Assembly: GCA_008692225.1 (NCBI GenBank)
Contig: VICG01000002.1
Coordinates: forward strand, 574,001 to 638,000
DNA: 64,000 nucleotides
Source: Monilinia fructicola
Lineage: Eukaryota > Ascomycota > Leotiomycetes > Helotiales > Sclerotiniaceae
Direction: 5' to 3'
The position numbers were made by a program, and so were the translations under genes. Of the stretch, positions 37,074 to 48,754 are shown in pieces. Below the pieces are notes generated by a model. The model ran no database searches, was not told the DNA's origin, and was given only the letters and a program-made list of their open reading frames with translations. The stretch's first letter is position 1. Every line of letters starts with the position of its first letter.

Positions 37074-38155
37074 CCCCTACGGGACCAAGATTCCTACAAA
37101 AAGCCAGTGAATCAACGTTTTTTTTAAAAATATCATATTTTATAAATATGTGGATATATATAAATGGTTTAAATTATCTTAATTTAATTATAAACAGTTA
37201 GAATTCTATTAGTTTATTTAAAAGAAGCCTAAAATCTATTAGTTTATATATAAGTAATCTAAAATCTGTTAATTTATTTAAAAGAAGCCTAAAATCTATT
37301 AGTTTATCTGTAGATAGTCTAAAATCTATTAGTTGGCTTAAAATGGATTAGTTTCGTTAAATAGCTTTAATATTCGATATACTAATTCTTAAATATCTTC
37401 AACTTTTATTCTTTTATTCTTTTATTTATTCTTTTATTCTTTTATTTTTATTCTTTTATTCTTTTTCTTTTATTCTTTTATTCTTTTATTCTTTTATTCT
37501 TTTTTTATTCTTTTCTTTTATTCTTTTATTCTTTTATTCTTTTATTCTTTTATTCTTTTATTCTTTTATTCTTTATTCTTTTATTCTTTTATTCTTTTAT
37601 TCTTTTATTCTTTTATTCTTTTATTCTTTTATTCTTTTATTCTTTTATTCTTTTATTCTTTTATTCTTTTATTCTTTTATTCTTTTATTCTTTTATTTTA
37701 TTCTTTTATTTTTTTATTATATTAAAAGTAAATTAAAATTATTTTGTTATTAAAATTCGAAAAGGTAAATTGCTTTTTCCATTCGTTTTCCTTTTTATTT
37801 CTCGCTTTTTTCAACATTAACACTTTAAATAAGCTTAACAATTTCAAATCTTTAAATAGCTTTAATAATAATAATAATATTATAATGCTTATAATTGTAA
37901 TCGTAATTGTAATCGTTCAAATAATCATCCAAATGATTATAATGCCTTCAAAAATAAATTAGCTTTTATAATAATAAAGTTTCGGAAAAGTTATACTAAC
38001 TTATCCTTTCACCTTTTAATATATAAGCTATATAAAAGGATTCCTATATAATTCTATATAACTCTACAACAAAAACAAATAGATCGTAAATAAAATTAGG
38101 TTTTTAACATAAGATTCACTGACTATCGAAAGGTTAGAATTTTGGTCCCGTAGGG
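37074..38155. mobile_element. TA-flanked inverted-repeat element, 1.08 kb, AT-rich
   Basis: The left end CCCCTACGGGACCAAGATTC is mirrored on the right by GAATTTTGGTCCCGTAGGG, and both are bordered by TA. Inside the ends a second match, CAGTGAATC, also pairs. The interior is AT-rich, with five or six diverged 30-base units (CTAAAATCTATTAGTTTAT at about 37190-37350) and a long ATTCTTTT run (37395-37715). There is no coding potential. The TA target site fits a Tc1/mariner-type MITE or a decayed copy of one. Confidence 0.72.
37395..37715. repeat. ATTCTTTT microsatellite (period 8)
   Basis: Roughly 35-40 copies of the octamer with occasional length slips, inside the TA-flanked element. Confidence 0.88.
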
Positions 38156-40080
38156 TACAGTCTTCACTAGGGAGGTGATATCCTTAACCCTCTTAATCAT
38201 GAGACGTCAAAATAATACATACGTCCAATCATGCAACCGAGCTCCCTGTATTATATACGCCCTATATCTTATACATTTTAACATTCTTTAGAATGTATAA
38301 CTATAAATTGATCAATCATTAAACAATATAGAGTTCTATATAATTATAAATTGAAATATATAGATTATAATGATAAGCTTTTTATTATCGATATTATAAA
38401 TTATTATAATTAGTAATATTAAAATAAAACTATTTTTTATTTAGTATTTTATCAATAAAATAGAGAATAAAGGATTTTAATAAATTATATTATAATAAAT
38501 GATTTAATACTAATATTTTATATTTTTAAGAAGTATTATATTTAACTTTTCTATATTTTAAATTTCAAAATAAAAAAACGAAGAAGATTTTAAATAAAAT
38601 TAGAATAATATAATAACATTAGTAAATATATATTCTTATAAAATAATAATATAGAAGAATATTATATAAATAATTTTCAATTTAAGAAATTTACTTTATA
38701 TTTAATTTAATTAATTTCTAAAAAATTTAAATTATAAAAAAGTTAAGATAATATTAAAATCAAAGAATACAATTCTATATTATATTATAGAAAAAAACAA
38801 TATATTTTTATTTTTATTATATAAGTTTCTAATATATAAGCTATTTTTAAATAATAAATTTATATCTTATATTATTAGTCTTCTATAACTATTATTATTA
38901 GTAGGAAACGTAGATCGTAGTAAACTAATCTTTATTACTTATAGCTATACTAAGTGTGCCGCTTTTTGCTAACAACGTTAACTACGCTAAAGTTAGCGAC
39001 GTTCCTCTTGCCGACACGTCGAGACCATCGGCTCCGTTGTCACCGACTCCTTTTATAACGACCGTTACAATCATACTAAGAATAATCCTAATCTAAAAAA
39101 GAATTTTTTAAATTTAATATTCCTTAAAATTTATAAAACGTTTTTGTTTTTTCACGATACATTTTATCTACTTATATATATTAATAAAAAGTTTTATACT
39201 TTAATAAGATAAATATAATAAGCTTTTATTCTTTATTTAAAATAAGACTTTATTTTATTTTATTATTAAATCTCTAGCAAATTTTAAATAAATGTAATAT
39301 TATAATTATATACTAGAGTAAGTTAATAAAGTTTAGCTAATTAAAATAAGAAAGCTAAAAAGAGAAGAAATCTTTAAGAGATCTTTATTTATATATAATA
39401 TCGTTTAATTTAAGACTAGTTTAAACTAAGACAAGTGTAATAAGATATCAAGTGTCTAAGGCACGTGATATTCGTTATATATAAGATTAAATTAAAATAT
39501 ATATAATATCTTATTCTATTATTAGATTTTAATTAGAGATTATAATTACTTAATTATAATATAAATATTTATTATTATATAAATTTAGAAATTAATATAT
39601 TAAATAGATTATTCTTAAAATAAGTTTTTTAAATTATAAAACTTTAATATTAATAAAAATATTATTTATTTTTAAAATATCTATTCTTTTTAATTTATAA
39701 ATAGCTAATTAATTTTATTTAATAATTAGTATTTAAATTTATTTATTTTAAGAAGTTTTCTTTTAATAGTAGTATTAAAAATTACTTAAAATGTATAATC
39801 TATAGATTCTATATAATAATCTTTATAAGTCTTTTATTAATTAGTTTTATTTATTAATCTTAGATTCTTTTAAAAACGTATAAGATATAAGAACGTATAT
39901 AATATAAAGAGCTCGATTATTAGTAATTATAGTATTAGCGTAAATAATAAGAATAATAAGGATAGCAACGATAACAACGATAATAAAGATATATAAATCC
40001 TCTTCATCTAGTCTTTTTCAATTATAAGATATATAGGAAGTCTATAGTTAATTCGAATACATTTAGGATTGGAGCACCGG
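38156..40080. repeat. AT-rich island with a GC-richer relict
   Basis: Almost entirely A+T with stops throughout. One relict at about 38895-39090 keeps many CpG-containing bases (GTTAGCGACGTTCCTCTTGC). A diverged inverted copy lies at about 43550-43790. It is probably a decayed transposon or retroelement piece. The family is not recognised. Confidence 0.55.
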
Positions 40081-41182
40081 GTGGATTTACACTATAGCGA
40101 TGAGGTTGGAAATAATTCATTATGACTAATAAGATATGTATTCTAATTGGCCACGTCGTCCTGATCATTCATAATGCTTTGACCAATGATATCATCAAAG
40201 CATGACTTTTCGCGTGACTTCAATTGATTTGTTGCATGTCTAAAATTTGTGGCCGATGAGAAAAGTGAGCTGGCCATGAGAAAATATCGTTTGTGGTCGA
40301 TGGGAAAAAATATTATCATTAACCTATTGGACTGATGAGAAAATGCGTTTCCCAATACACACACCGCACACCCACCCACCACCTATAGCTAGCTACCTAT
40401 AGATATCTACCTATCTACCTGCATCTAAAGGAATTTCACATCAACCTCATTCATTGATTGTGGATTAACCAACGATCGGTCTGCACAGCTTAATATTTCA
40501 GCATTCAGATCCAAGATGGTGTGAATGATAATGATAATATGCCCTGGAGGTGCGAAGCAGGTACGAAACAGGTACAATGGAGCATTCTTTTCATCTGGTA
40601 ATTGATTTGAGTATGTGTTCACATGTGTTGAAGTTTCTACGTATGATTTTTATCTCTTCATCTCCATCATCACTTTGACTTAGCATCCTCTAGTCACAAA
40701 TGCTCAATTCCTGAATGAGATTCTCACGTGTTGGTTGAGATCGTGACATCGTGGGCGTTTCATTGCTAACATGGGTTTCTCCGGATTTTTGTTTCTTCTC
40801 TGCGATTCTGCGAGTGGTGTTAGCGTGCCGTGTTTGTGGATGTTCGGGTCAGGTTTCTTTACTCCTTTCATGAAGTGTGATGGGAATTAGCATTTCTCGT
40901 CATCATCATTGAATTCTCACGTTCGGATTCAATTCTCTTTGCTTCCGATTTGTTTTGCAGAAAGAAGGGTTAGCGAGACACTACTTTCTTATCGCTCAGT
41001 AATTAGTGAGAGTTCTGGCCATACAGTACTAGTTAGTCAACTTATATTTTTGCGTACCCCACTTTCACACCAAAATTCATCTACTTTGATAAATCATAAT
41101 ATTCTTTGTAATCATAGAAGTATGAAGAATATTTTAAAAAGCGAATGTTTCAATATAAATAATAATAAAAATCTTTTACTTA
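40081..41182. other. GC-normal stretch between AT islands, no recognised gene
   Basis: Composition returns to normal. Open frames are short and without motifs. A run of TACCTAT and CTAGCTAC-like units lies at about 40380-40425. Possibly a remnant of unique sequence split by transposon insertions. Confidence 0.45.
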
Positions 41183-43019
41183 AGTCGCCTACCCCACATC
41201 TCGTCACCCCCCCCATTTGGCCAACTTCAAAAAATACTATATACCATTTTTAAAACGTTAATAACTTAACAATTATTCTACTTATATATAATCCCTTTAA
41301 GAATCACTTTCTAAAATAGTATTAAAATTATTTTTAATAATCAGTTTATCCCTAATTACAATTTGTGCTTCTCTAATAACTCTAATTCCTACAAAATTTC
41401 GAATTTGGATTAATCTTAACTTTACATCTTTTTTTCAAAGTTAATTACTTTATTCTATATTCTAATTGTTGTATTTAAAATTCTGCTTGTATAATATTAT
41501 AGTTTTTGGTATCGAATCTTTTTAAGATCTTTCGAAAAAGTAGATAATGTGTTGAAAAATCGATCTCCTTTTTTCAAGTTATATATTTTGTATACAATTG
41601 AATATCCTTCAATCCTTAAAGCGTTTTCTATAAAATAAAAGATAATTTTATATATTATTGGAATTTAGGATTATGATCTAAAAAAAAAAATCTTTTCAAT
41701 AATTTTTTTGTTGTTGTTTTCAATCAAAAGCTGGTTTATAAGGGGTTTGATTATATTTTTCGGCTATAAATTTAATGCTTTTTACTTAGATTTAATATTT
41801 TGAATAGTTAATACTTTTAATTTAGTAGAATAATAATAAAAAGAAAATTCCGCTTTTTAATTAATATAAAATTTGTTAAAAAATTTAATTTATTAAAGTA
41901 TTATCAATATATATTTTTAAAACTTAAAAATACGGCTAAATTTAATGATTGTAGTATGTGTAATGTATATAGTGATAGGAATAAAAGATATATATTATTT
42001 TCAAAGTATAATTGTATAAATTCTATAGTTTTATAATTTTTATAATCGTTTAAAATAAGTAGTTTAATCTTATTCGGATTGGAGGGGGTTATTAAAAATA
42101 TAAATATCTTTTTTAATTATTTTAATATAGTAGAATTTGTAATTTATTTATTTTTAGTGATTGTAAAACTTTATTTAACATATAAAATAAAATTTATAGG
42201 AAATTATTATTATTAAATATTTTTACCTTTATAAATAACAAATGAATTAAAAGCTTTTCTAATAATTAAAATGTATTTAATAAAAAAGATTTAAACCTTT
42301 AATCTAAATTGTTTTTTTTTGAATAAAATATTAATTGGAGTTTCCTACTATTAACCCATTAAAACTTTAACTTTTTATAATACTTGCTTTATTTATATTA
42401 TATCTATTTTAAAGTTTAATAGCTTTAATATCCAGCAATTCAAGTTTTTGAAATTATCCTTTAATAAGATTAATTAAAGTATTTAAAATTTATGTTAAAT
42501 CAATCCTATATTATCTTTTAGTTCTAATAATTGAATTCTTACACAAGAATTTATTAATTTATCGTTTTCCAAGCGATGGATTTTTTTTTGTAAATTCAAA
42601 ATCTGCTTTTCAATTTTATAGATTTATTGATGTATAAAGTTAGTTTCAAAACTTTTTTAAACTAATATCCAGTTCATTAAACATCTTTTTTGGATTAAAA
42701 TTATTTTTTATTGTATTTAAGCATTTTTTTAATGAAATAAACATTTTTTAATTCGTTTTTAAAAAATGCTTTTTGGAACATTATAATCTTTAAGGATTTT
42801 CGATATTTTAACTCTATTTTCAAGCGTTTTAAAGGCTATTGTAATATAATCTTCAGTATATGACTTCATTATGATATAATTAACATAATTTATAAATTTT
42901 AAAGAAATTGATTAAAGGGTTATTGAGTTATTAATATTAAAAGATTATATATTGGTTAAAAATACATGTTTTTATGCGTTGGCCAAATGGGGGGGTGGCG
43001 AGATGTGGGGTAGGCGACT
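41183..43019. mobile_element. RIP-decayed Fot1/flipper-type DNA transposon, 1.84 kb
   Basis: The ends AGTCGCCTACCCCACATCTC and its mirror are flanked by TA on both sides. The inverted repeats run about 43 bases, with a C/G run and ATTTGGCCAAC at their inner edge. Total length is 1837 bases. Fot1-type fungal transposons are about 1.8-1.9 kb with one DDE transposase gene, and from memory the Botrytis element flipper is of this size. Here the interior is AT-rich with no transposase frame left, so the copy is dead. The ends match those of the 849-base element at 27490-28338. Confidence 0.82.
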
Positions 43020-44180
43020 TATTCTTTAATTTTTTTCTATATTTAATATATAGAAAAGTTAGAGAATTAGATTTTTATATTAATTTTATAATAAAATGTA
43101 TAAAATAAAATATACAATATAAGATATATGAAATGAAATATATAAAATAAAATATATAAAATAAAATATATAAAATAAATATATTAAATAAAACATATGA
43201 AATGAAATATATAAAATAAAATATATAAAATAAAATATATTAAATAAAATATATAAAATAAATATATAAATAAAATATATAAAATAAAATATATAAAATA
43301 AAATATATAAAATAAAATATATAAATAAAATATAAAATAAAATATATAAAAATAAAATATATAAAATAAAATATATAAAATAAAATATATAAAATAAATA
43401 TATAAAATTAAAAATAATTATTTCTAAAATTATATTTTTTAATAAATAACTTTCTATATCTTATAAAAACTTAGTTTTTATTTTTTTTAATAAAAGCTTC
43501 TTATATATTGAATTTTTATTTATAATAGATTGATTTGTAGTATGAAAATATTTTTAAGTAAAATAAGTATATTTATAATAGTGGTTATAGAAGGAATCGA
43601 TAACGATAGAGCCGATAGCTTTAGTGTATCAATAGAAATAATATTATCAGCGTAACGTTGTTAATAAAAGCGGTTTAAATAGTATGACTATAAATAAAAA
43701 GTATTAATTAATTTTAATAAAGATTAGCTTTACTACGATCTATATTTCCTATTAATATTCTAGAATAAAAAGGCCCTTCGCTTATTGTACATTAAGAGGT
43801 ACTATAGTTTATTACACCTCTTATTTTCATACTAGAAACCTTTATTTTTAACTTTTAATATCCTTAATAAATTATATAATATTTTAAAACATTATATAGA
43901 ATTTCGAAAATATATACAATTGTTTAAGATTATATAAAGTAATTTGAAATCATCTTATTTTATATAATTCTAATTATTATATAAACTTAAATTATATAAA
44001 GTTTATAAGAAAATTGCTTATTTTATGTACAAAAAAATATTATATATAAGATTTTTTAAAATGATTTAATTTTAATAAATATCAAAATATATTCAATAGA
44101 AATTTGAAAGAATAGTATTTGCCATAATGAAATATAATTATCAAATGTTTTGATTTGTATAGGGAAGTACTTATACTATA
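43020..44180. repeat. AT-rich island with AAATAAAATATAT array and inverted relict copy
   Basis: A roughly 14-base AT unit repeats at about 43105-43405. At about 43550-43790 lies the complementary-strand relative of the 38895-39090 relict, much richer in T/A. No gene is seen. Confidence 0.6.
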
Positions 44181-44469
44181 TGTAATATTAGGTGCATCGC
44201 ATGGTCCGCGTAGCTTAGCTATAGTTAAATTCAATCGATTATGAATTTACTACTACTGCTACTACTATGGGATAGTATAAACTTTATAGGGATTTTTTTA
44301 TAGACACCACGCGTGTAATAAGTCGTACTCGAACTTTTACAAGTCTGTACGATATACCATCATTTCTCCCTATCAGAAGCTAATCCCTTGGACTGACAGC
44401 TACGCTCTTCAAGTCTACAATCTGTATTCCCATGGCTCTTATTGTCGAAGCGGCAATGCTAGTATGCAA

Positions 44470-45040
44470 TAGGTCAGTTAAACTCAAAGACTGTGGGCTT
44501 CACTCTATCTGTATTCACTCTGGGATGTACAGAAGTTACCCAGACTTAAGAACTACAGGGTTTATTGAGCTGAATGCGATTCAATATGTAGAAAGTTGTA
44601 TTCAAAGACCAGAAGCTTTGCGTTATTTGAATTTCATTTGATATACAAAGATGTTATATACTCCAAACTCAAAGCTTCACTCTATTTGTATCCACTCTAG
44701 TATGTAAAGACGTTACACTTAGAAACTATATGCTTTACATTAGCTGGACGTGATGTAATATATAAAACGTTATGCTCCAGAACTAAAAGCTTCACTCGAT
44801 CTGCATTCACTTGAGCATATAAATATGTTATACTCAAAAACCCAAAGCTTCCCTCTATCTGCATTCAATAGTTCAAGCACCCCGTCAAAGCCATATCATA
44901 CCCTTTTGTACTAGTCCCTCGAGTTGAAAGCACAGTATGAAAGATGCATTCTGTGTTTGTATAGCTTACCGCTTGAAGCTCGAGTGCTAGTAAAAGCTAA
45001 ACTCAAAGACCATAAACTTCACTCTGTCTAAGCTTCAAGA
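44470..45040. repeat. Degenerate tandem repeat with GCTTCACTCTATCTGCATTC core
   Basis: The core recurs with changes at about 44497, 44671, 44792, 44847 and 45019, each usually preceded by CTCAAA and followed by ATGTA-like sequence and GTTA. Spacing is irregular (about 55-175 bases). It looks like an old minisatellite, with no coding signal. Confidence 0.6.
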
Positions 45041-45238
45041 CTCCAAGTACCGAAACAGAAGCCACAAGATACATCTGCACCCTTGGCATCCTAACACCTA
45101 GTAATGCAGGTGGTTCACGTTCCAACTATATCAAATTGGACGTAAAGAACGGTTAAAGTCCTCGGGAAAATATAACTTACCGTGCCGAACTGAACCGAAA
45201 GGCCGTCCATACCTGGCTAGACCTTGGGAAGCGGGAGA

Positions 45239-45287
45239 CTGAAGACTGAAGACTGAAGACTGAAGACTGAAGACTGAAGACTGAAGT
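45239..45287. repeat. GAAGACT minisatellite (period 7)
   Basis: Seven nearly perfect head-to-tail copies of GAAGACT. Confidence 0.88.
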
Positions 45288-45289
45288 GA

Positions 45290-46440
45290 ATCATGACCTT
45301 TGCTTGCTTACCTTCCTAGTAGCTGGAGGGGGACATACTACGCAATACCTCGTCGGTTACACGATATCACCCCCTCCAATCATGTCACCCCAACCACAAC
45401 AATAAAGCAATTCACTTACGACCACCAGAGCAGAGCCTTCTTGAATCCACCAAGCTACAACGGGCCAAGTTTGTCGCGATTGCAGCAACTGGCCTCAATT
45501 CTCCTCGCACGGTCCATTCCCCATCGTTATAAAGACTCCCCTCTCCTCCCCCAATCTCAACCTTTTTCCTCTCCACCCCTTTTGCTATACCCTCTTTGCT
45601 ATACCCTTTTTGCTATAATTTTTGGGATCCCTCGGGTCGTTGGCTACTTTGAGTGTTTCTTCGGATCCTACCAAGTCCATAGTTACCTTGTGGGATCTCT
45701 TTTTTGCCATATAATTACTTCCTGGATTGCATATGTAAGTTTGTGTGTTGCTTGTTTGGGTATCGTTTGGATACCTTGTGCTTTTTCTGCTTGGTAGGGT
45801 TGTGACCCTTGGTGTTTGATATCATCTGTGATATCATCTTTAATATTACTTTTAATGTCAACTTTGATATCATCTTCAATATCATCTTCAATATCATCCT
45901 TCTCATGTAAGTTTTTTCCTTCTTTTATTATTCGGTGTTCATTTCTTGGCCTTTTCCCCCCTATTCAATGATTATGGACATGCCGTTTTTGGGTTTGCTA
46001 TACTAGCTGACCTGCTGTTACGATCCTTCGACATTTCCAACTGCATCATGGTGTTCGGTATGGATGTTCAAGTTCACGTGAAGAAGAGTCTTCAATATTG
46101 CCATTCCCTTCTCTTCATCCAACCATCACTTCTAATAATTGGAACTCCAATATCTTCCCACTTCATCAAAACCTATCAACAACCGCGTTGCATGGTTTTG
46201 GTTATTGGTAAGGTCCACTGATCTCACATTTATCCTTCCGTCTTCGAGTCTGGTTGCAAAAGCGGCTTGAGTAAATAGTGAGTAGACAAGAACGTGCATA
46301 GAAATTGGAGACGCTAATGAAAGATTTGCATATTCGGTATCACAACAATTCCTTGTCTGATAAGTGCCAACACTGGAGGTATGGAAATAATCCAAAGTTT
46401 CTTTAGTTCGTACTATCATCACACTTCATCACCTTGTATC
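45290..46440. other. Intergenic, no secure gene
   Basis: An open frame at 45300-45797 (+) shows hydrophobic stretches but no family resemblance, and its surroundings are repetitive. An ATATCATCTTTA-type repeat lies at 45815-45900. I do not call a gene. Confidence 0.4.
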
Positions 46441-46990
46441 AACAACGACCTAAACGACCTCTCTCCATTGCGGTTTCGATTCTCAAAAAGAAATACTTGC
46501 GAATGTTGACGATGGTTATAACTGAAAGATCTACAGGTTCAGGACTTGTCCATAGTTTTCTGCCTGAAATATGATCTTTCCAACGGATTTGAAAACAAGT
46601 CGACAATACCACCCGCTCAAGCAGCTGTAGATTCAAGACCGTCTTTCGAACATTACTTGAGTCTATAGTATATTGAAACCACTGCAATTCAAACACTATC
46701 GATCATCTCTTCACTCCAAGCATCTAAAATTCCAACTTTTGCATACCAACTCTTCAGATCACAAGCACACTAGTATCCTTTATCTACAATTGTATCTCAA
46801 GCATTGACAGATTTGGGATTTGTTTGCATTTTCTGTCTGGAATACAATCTTTCCGACGACTTCCAAAATTCCTAATCCTGGACAATACGACACTCAAGCA
46901 TCTAGAGATTCAATTTCCGCGCGCCAACTCTTGGAATCACAAGCACATTAGCATAATCCCATCCCAACCATCTAAGGTTCGAGACCTGTC
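46440..46990. repeat. Diverged long-period duplication
   Basis: Segments around 46545-46630 and 46822-46915 align (CTGCCTGAAATATGATCTTT against CTGTCTGGAATACAATCTTT). So do 46715-46770 and 46895-46960 (AGATCACAAGCACACTAGTA against GAATCACAAGCACATTAGCA). This indicates at least two rounds of duplication, now decayed. Confidence 0.55.
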
Positions 46991-47032
46991 CGGCAATGTG
47001 TCCGAGAGCTGACTATCCACATTTGCGCATCG

Positions 47033-47317
47033 ATGATGCAACATTTTTGTACAGAAAGATGTGAGTTGAAGTTTGATACTCAATGTGCACACCCAAAAGG
47101 TAAAGTGGCATATATGACCCACATCCATACGCTCATTGGTAAAACACTAATTACAAGACCGAAGAAGACCCAAAATCGAACAGCACAACTTGCAAGAGCC
47201 GAAAAGGAAAAAGCCACCGATAGCCAGGTAGGAACCACCACTCCTCGAAAATTCAAAACAAATGCAGAATATGCCAGACTCGCAGAACAGATGGATGCCA
47301 TCATTCGCAATGGATAG
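47033..47317 (+). CDS. Possible small basic protein, unknown
   Basis: A 94-codon open frame. Its second half (TQNRTAQLARAEKEKATDSQ, then KFKTNAEYARLAEQMDAIIR) has the charged, helix-like composition of a real protein, unlike the repeat-derived frames nearby. No family is recognised, and the first half looks less convincing. It may be the last exon of a gene or a decayed remnant. An antisense frame covers part of it. Confidence 0.28.
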   Translation: MMQHFCTERCELKFDTQCAHPKGKVAYMTHIHTLIGKTLITRPKKTQNRTAQLARAEKEKATDSQVGTTTPRKFKTNAEYARLAEQMDAIIRNG

Positions 47318-48754
47318 TGATGAGATTGTCTCGGTTCCGAGACGGTCGCTGCGTCTCGCTTCTCGCTCCCGGTACCCCCAATTGCTATTCAGATGGAACT
47401 CGACATATGGCGGATTTCCCTCCCATTTGAGGCAGCCCCTCGCCATAATGCATGATACCGCGACGTCCAGATCCCACATTCGATGAGTATCATCGCCATC
47501 GCCATCGCGATCACCAGCTCATCTCCCCTACATCCCCTCCCCTCCCAGATCCCCAAACACACTCCCAACGCATCATCCTAGCCCGAGCCCGAATCCGAAT
47601 CAACTCAGCCCATACAAACACGGCCCAAACCCAGACCCACTCCAACCACCCACCCCTCACAGCAACGTATACGTAACCCCAGAATCCCACGCGCAGCATT
47701 GTTTCCAACCCGACCGACCAGATCAGAACAGGTCGGCAAGCAGTACGAGGAAACCGTATTTCGTATCCCAGATCGCGATGCACACGCGAGAGAGGCGAGT
47801 TCATGATTCATGAATATGGCAATGGCGCTATGAGCAGATGGGAATGTGGAGATGGAAATGGAGATGGAGATGGAGATGGAGATGGAGATGGATCAATGAG
47901 GGACTATGGGATTGGTAGCGCACGAGGTAGTAACTTGCAATGTATCCCAAACCTAATCTCCAATTCCAATCTCAATCCGATAAAAGAAAAAGGAAAAGAA
48001 GAACAAAAAAAAAACAATAACTCCACCCGACCTCGCCCCCCTAAGCATGAGATACAATTATAACCATTATCTACAACCAACGCCTGCCTACTTGCTGGCT
48101 GGCTGGTTGGTTAGGAGAATCTATAAACAACGTCTACAATTTGAACATGATTTTTGATCCTGTTCTGTATACTCGAGTACTGTCGTTGATAAGTTTGGTG
48201 TGGTCGTGTGTGGTCGTGTGTGGTTGGTGTAATGGTGTATGTATATGTTGGAATGTGGTGGATGGGGTGATGGATGGGTAGGTTCCAAACCATCCCATTA
48301 GGTATCTAGGTATATATGTGCATAGGGAGAGAAGACATGCGAGTGCCAAAGCAAACAGGTGGGGGTGTCGAGTAGAAGATCAGGGAGTATGAGTGGAGGT
48401 GGAGATGGTGGTATCATAATCATAACCATGCATGTATACGACTTGAATTATGAGAGGATACTTTCGACAAAGGCCATGTGAGATCTACCATGACTCGCTA
48501 TATTGCCAATGACGCAAATAGATCATCTCAATGCTGCCATTCAACCCCTGACGCATCGCTTCATCACCATCCCCACTCTATCCTCTCAGACTAGCTCAAG
48601 GTGAAGCGCTCATGATTCATCCAACTCCATCCATAGAGCAGGAGACTCCATCTCATTCCGTGAACCAAACGCCATATCGTTATACCCACCTATATCTTGA
48701 TATCCACCTTGAACGCCTTGAAACAAAATATGGCGTCCAGTAAGCATGGTGTCA
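47318..48754. other. Intergenic with GGAGAT repeat
   Basis: GGAGAT hexamers repeat at about 47848-47892, and GTGTGGTC units at 48195-48225. No supported gene. The right end includes the 3' flank of the leftward mitochondrial gene. Confidence 0.45.

Noticed and set aside
38895..43790. The two relict copies as LTRs of one 4.9-kb retrotransposon
   Set aside because: They are in inverted orientation, whereas LTRs are direct repeats. An unrelated Fot1-type element and GC-normal sequence lie between them.
45300..45797. 165-codon open frame with hydrophobic segments
   Set aside because: No motif, no conserved start context, and it ends in a repeat region. Not enough to call a gene.
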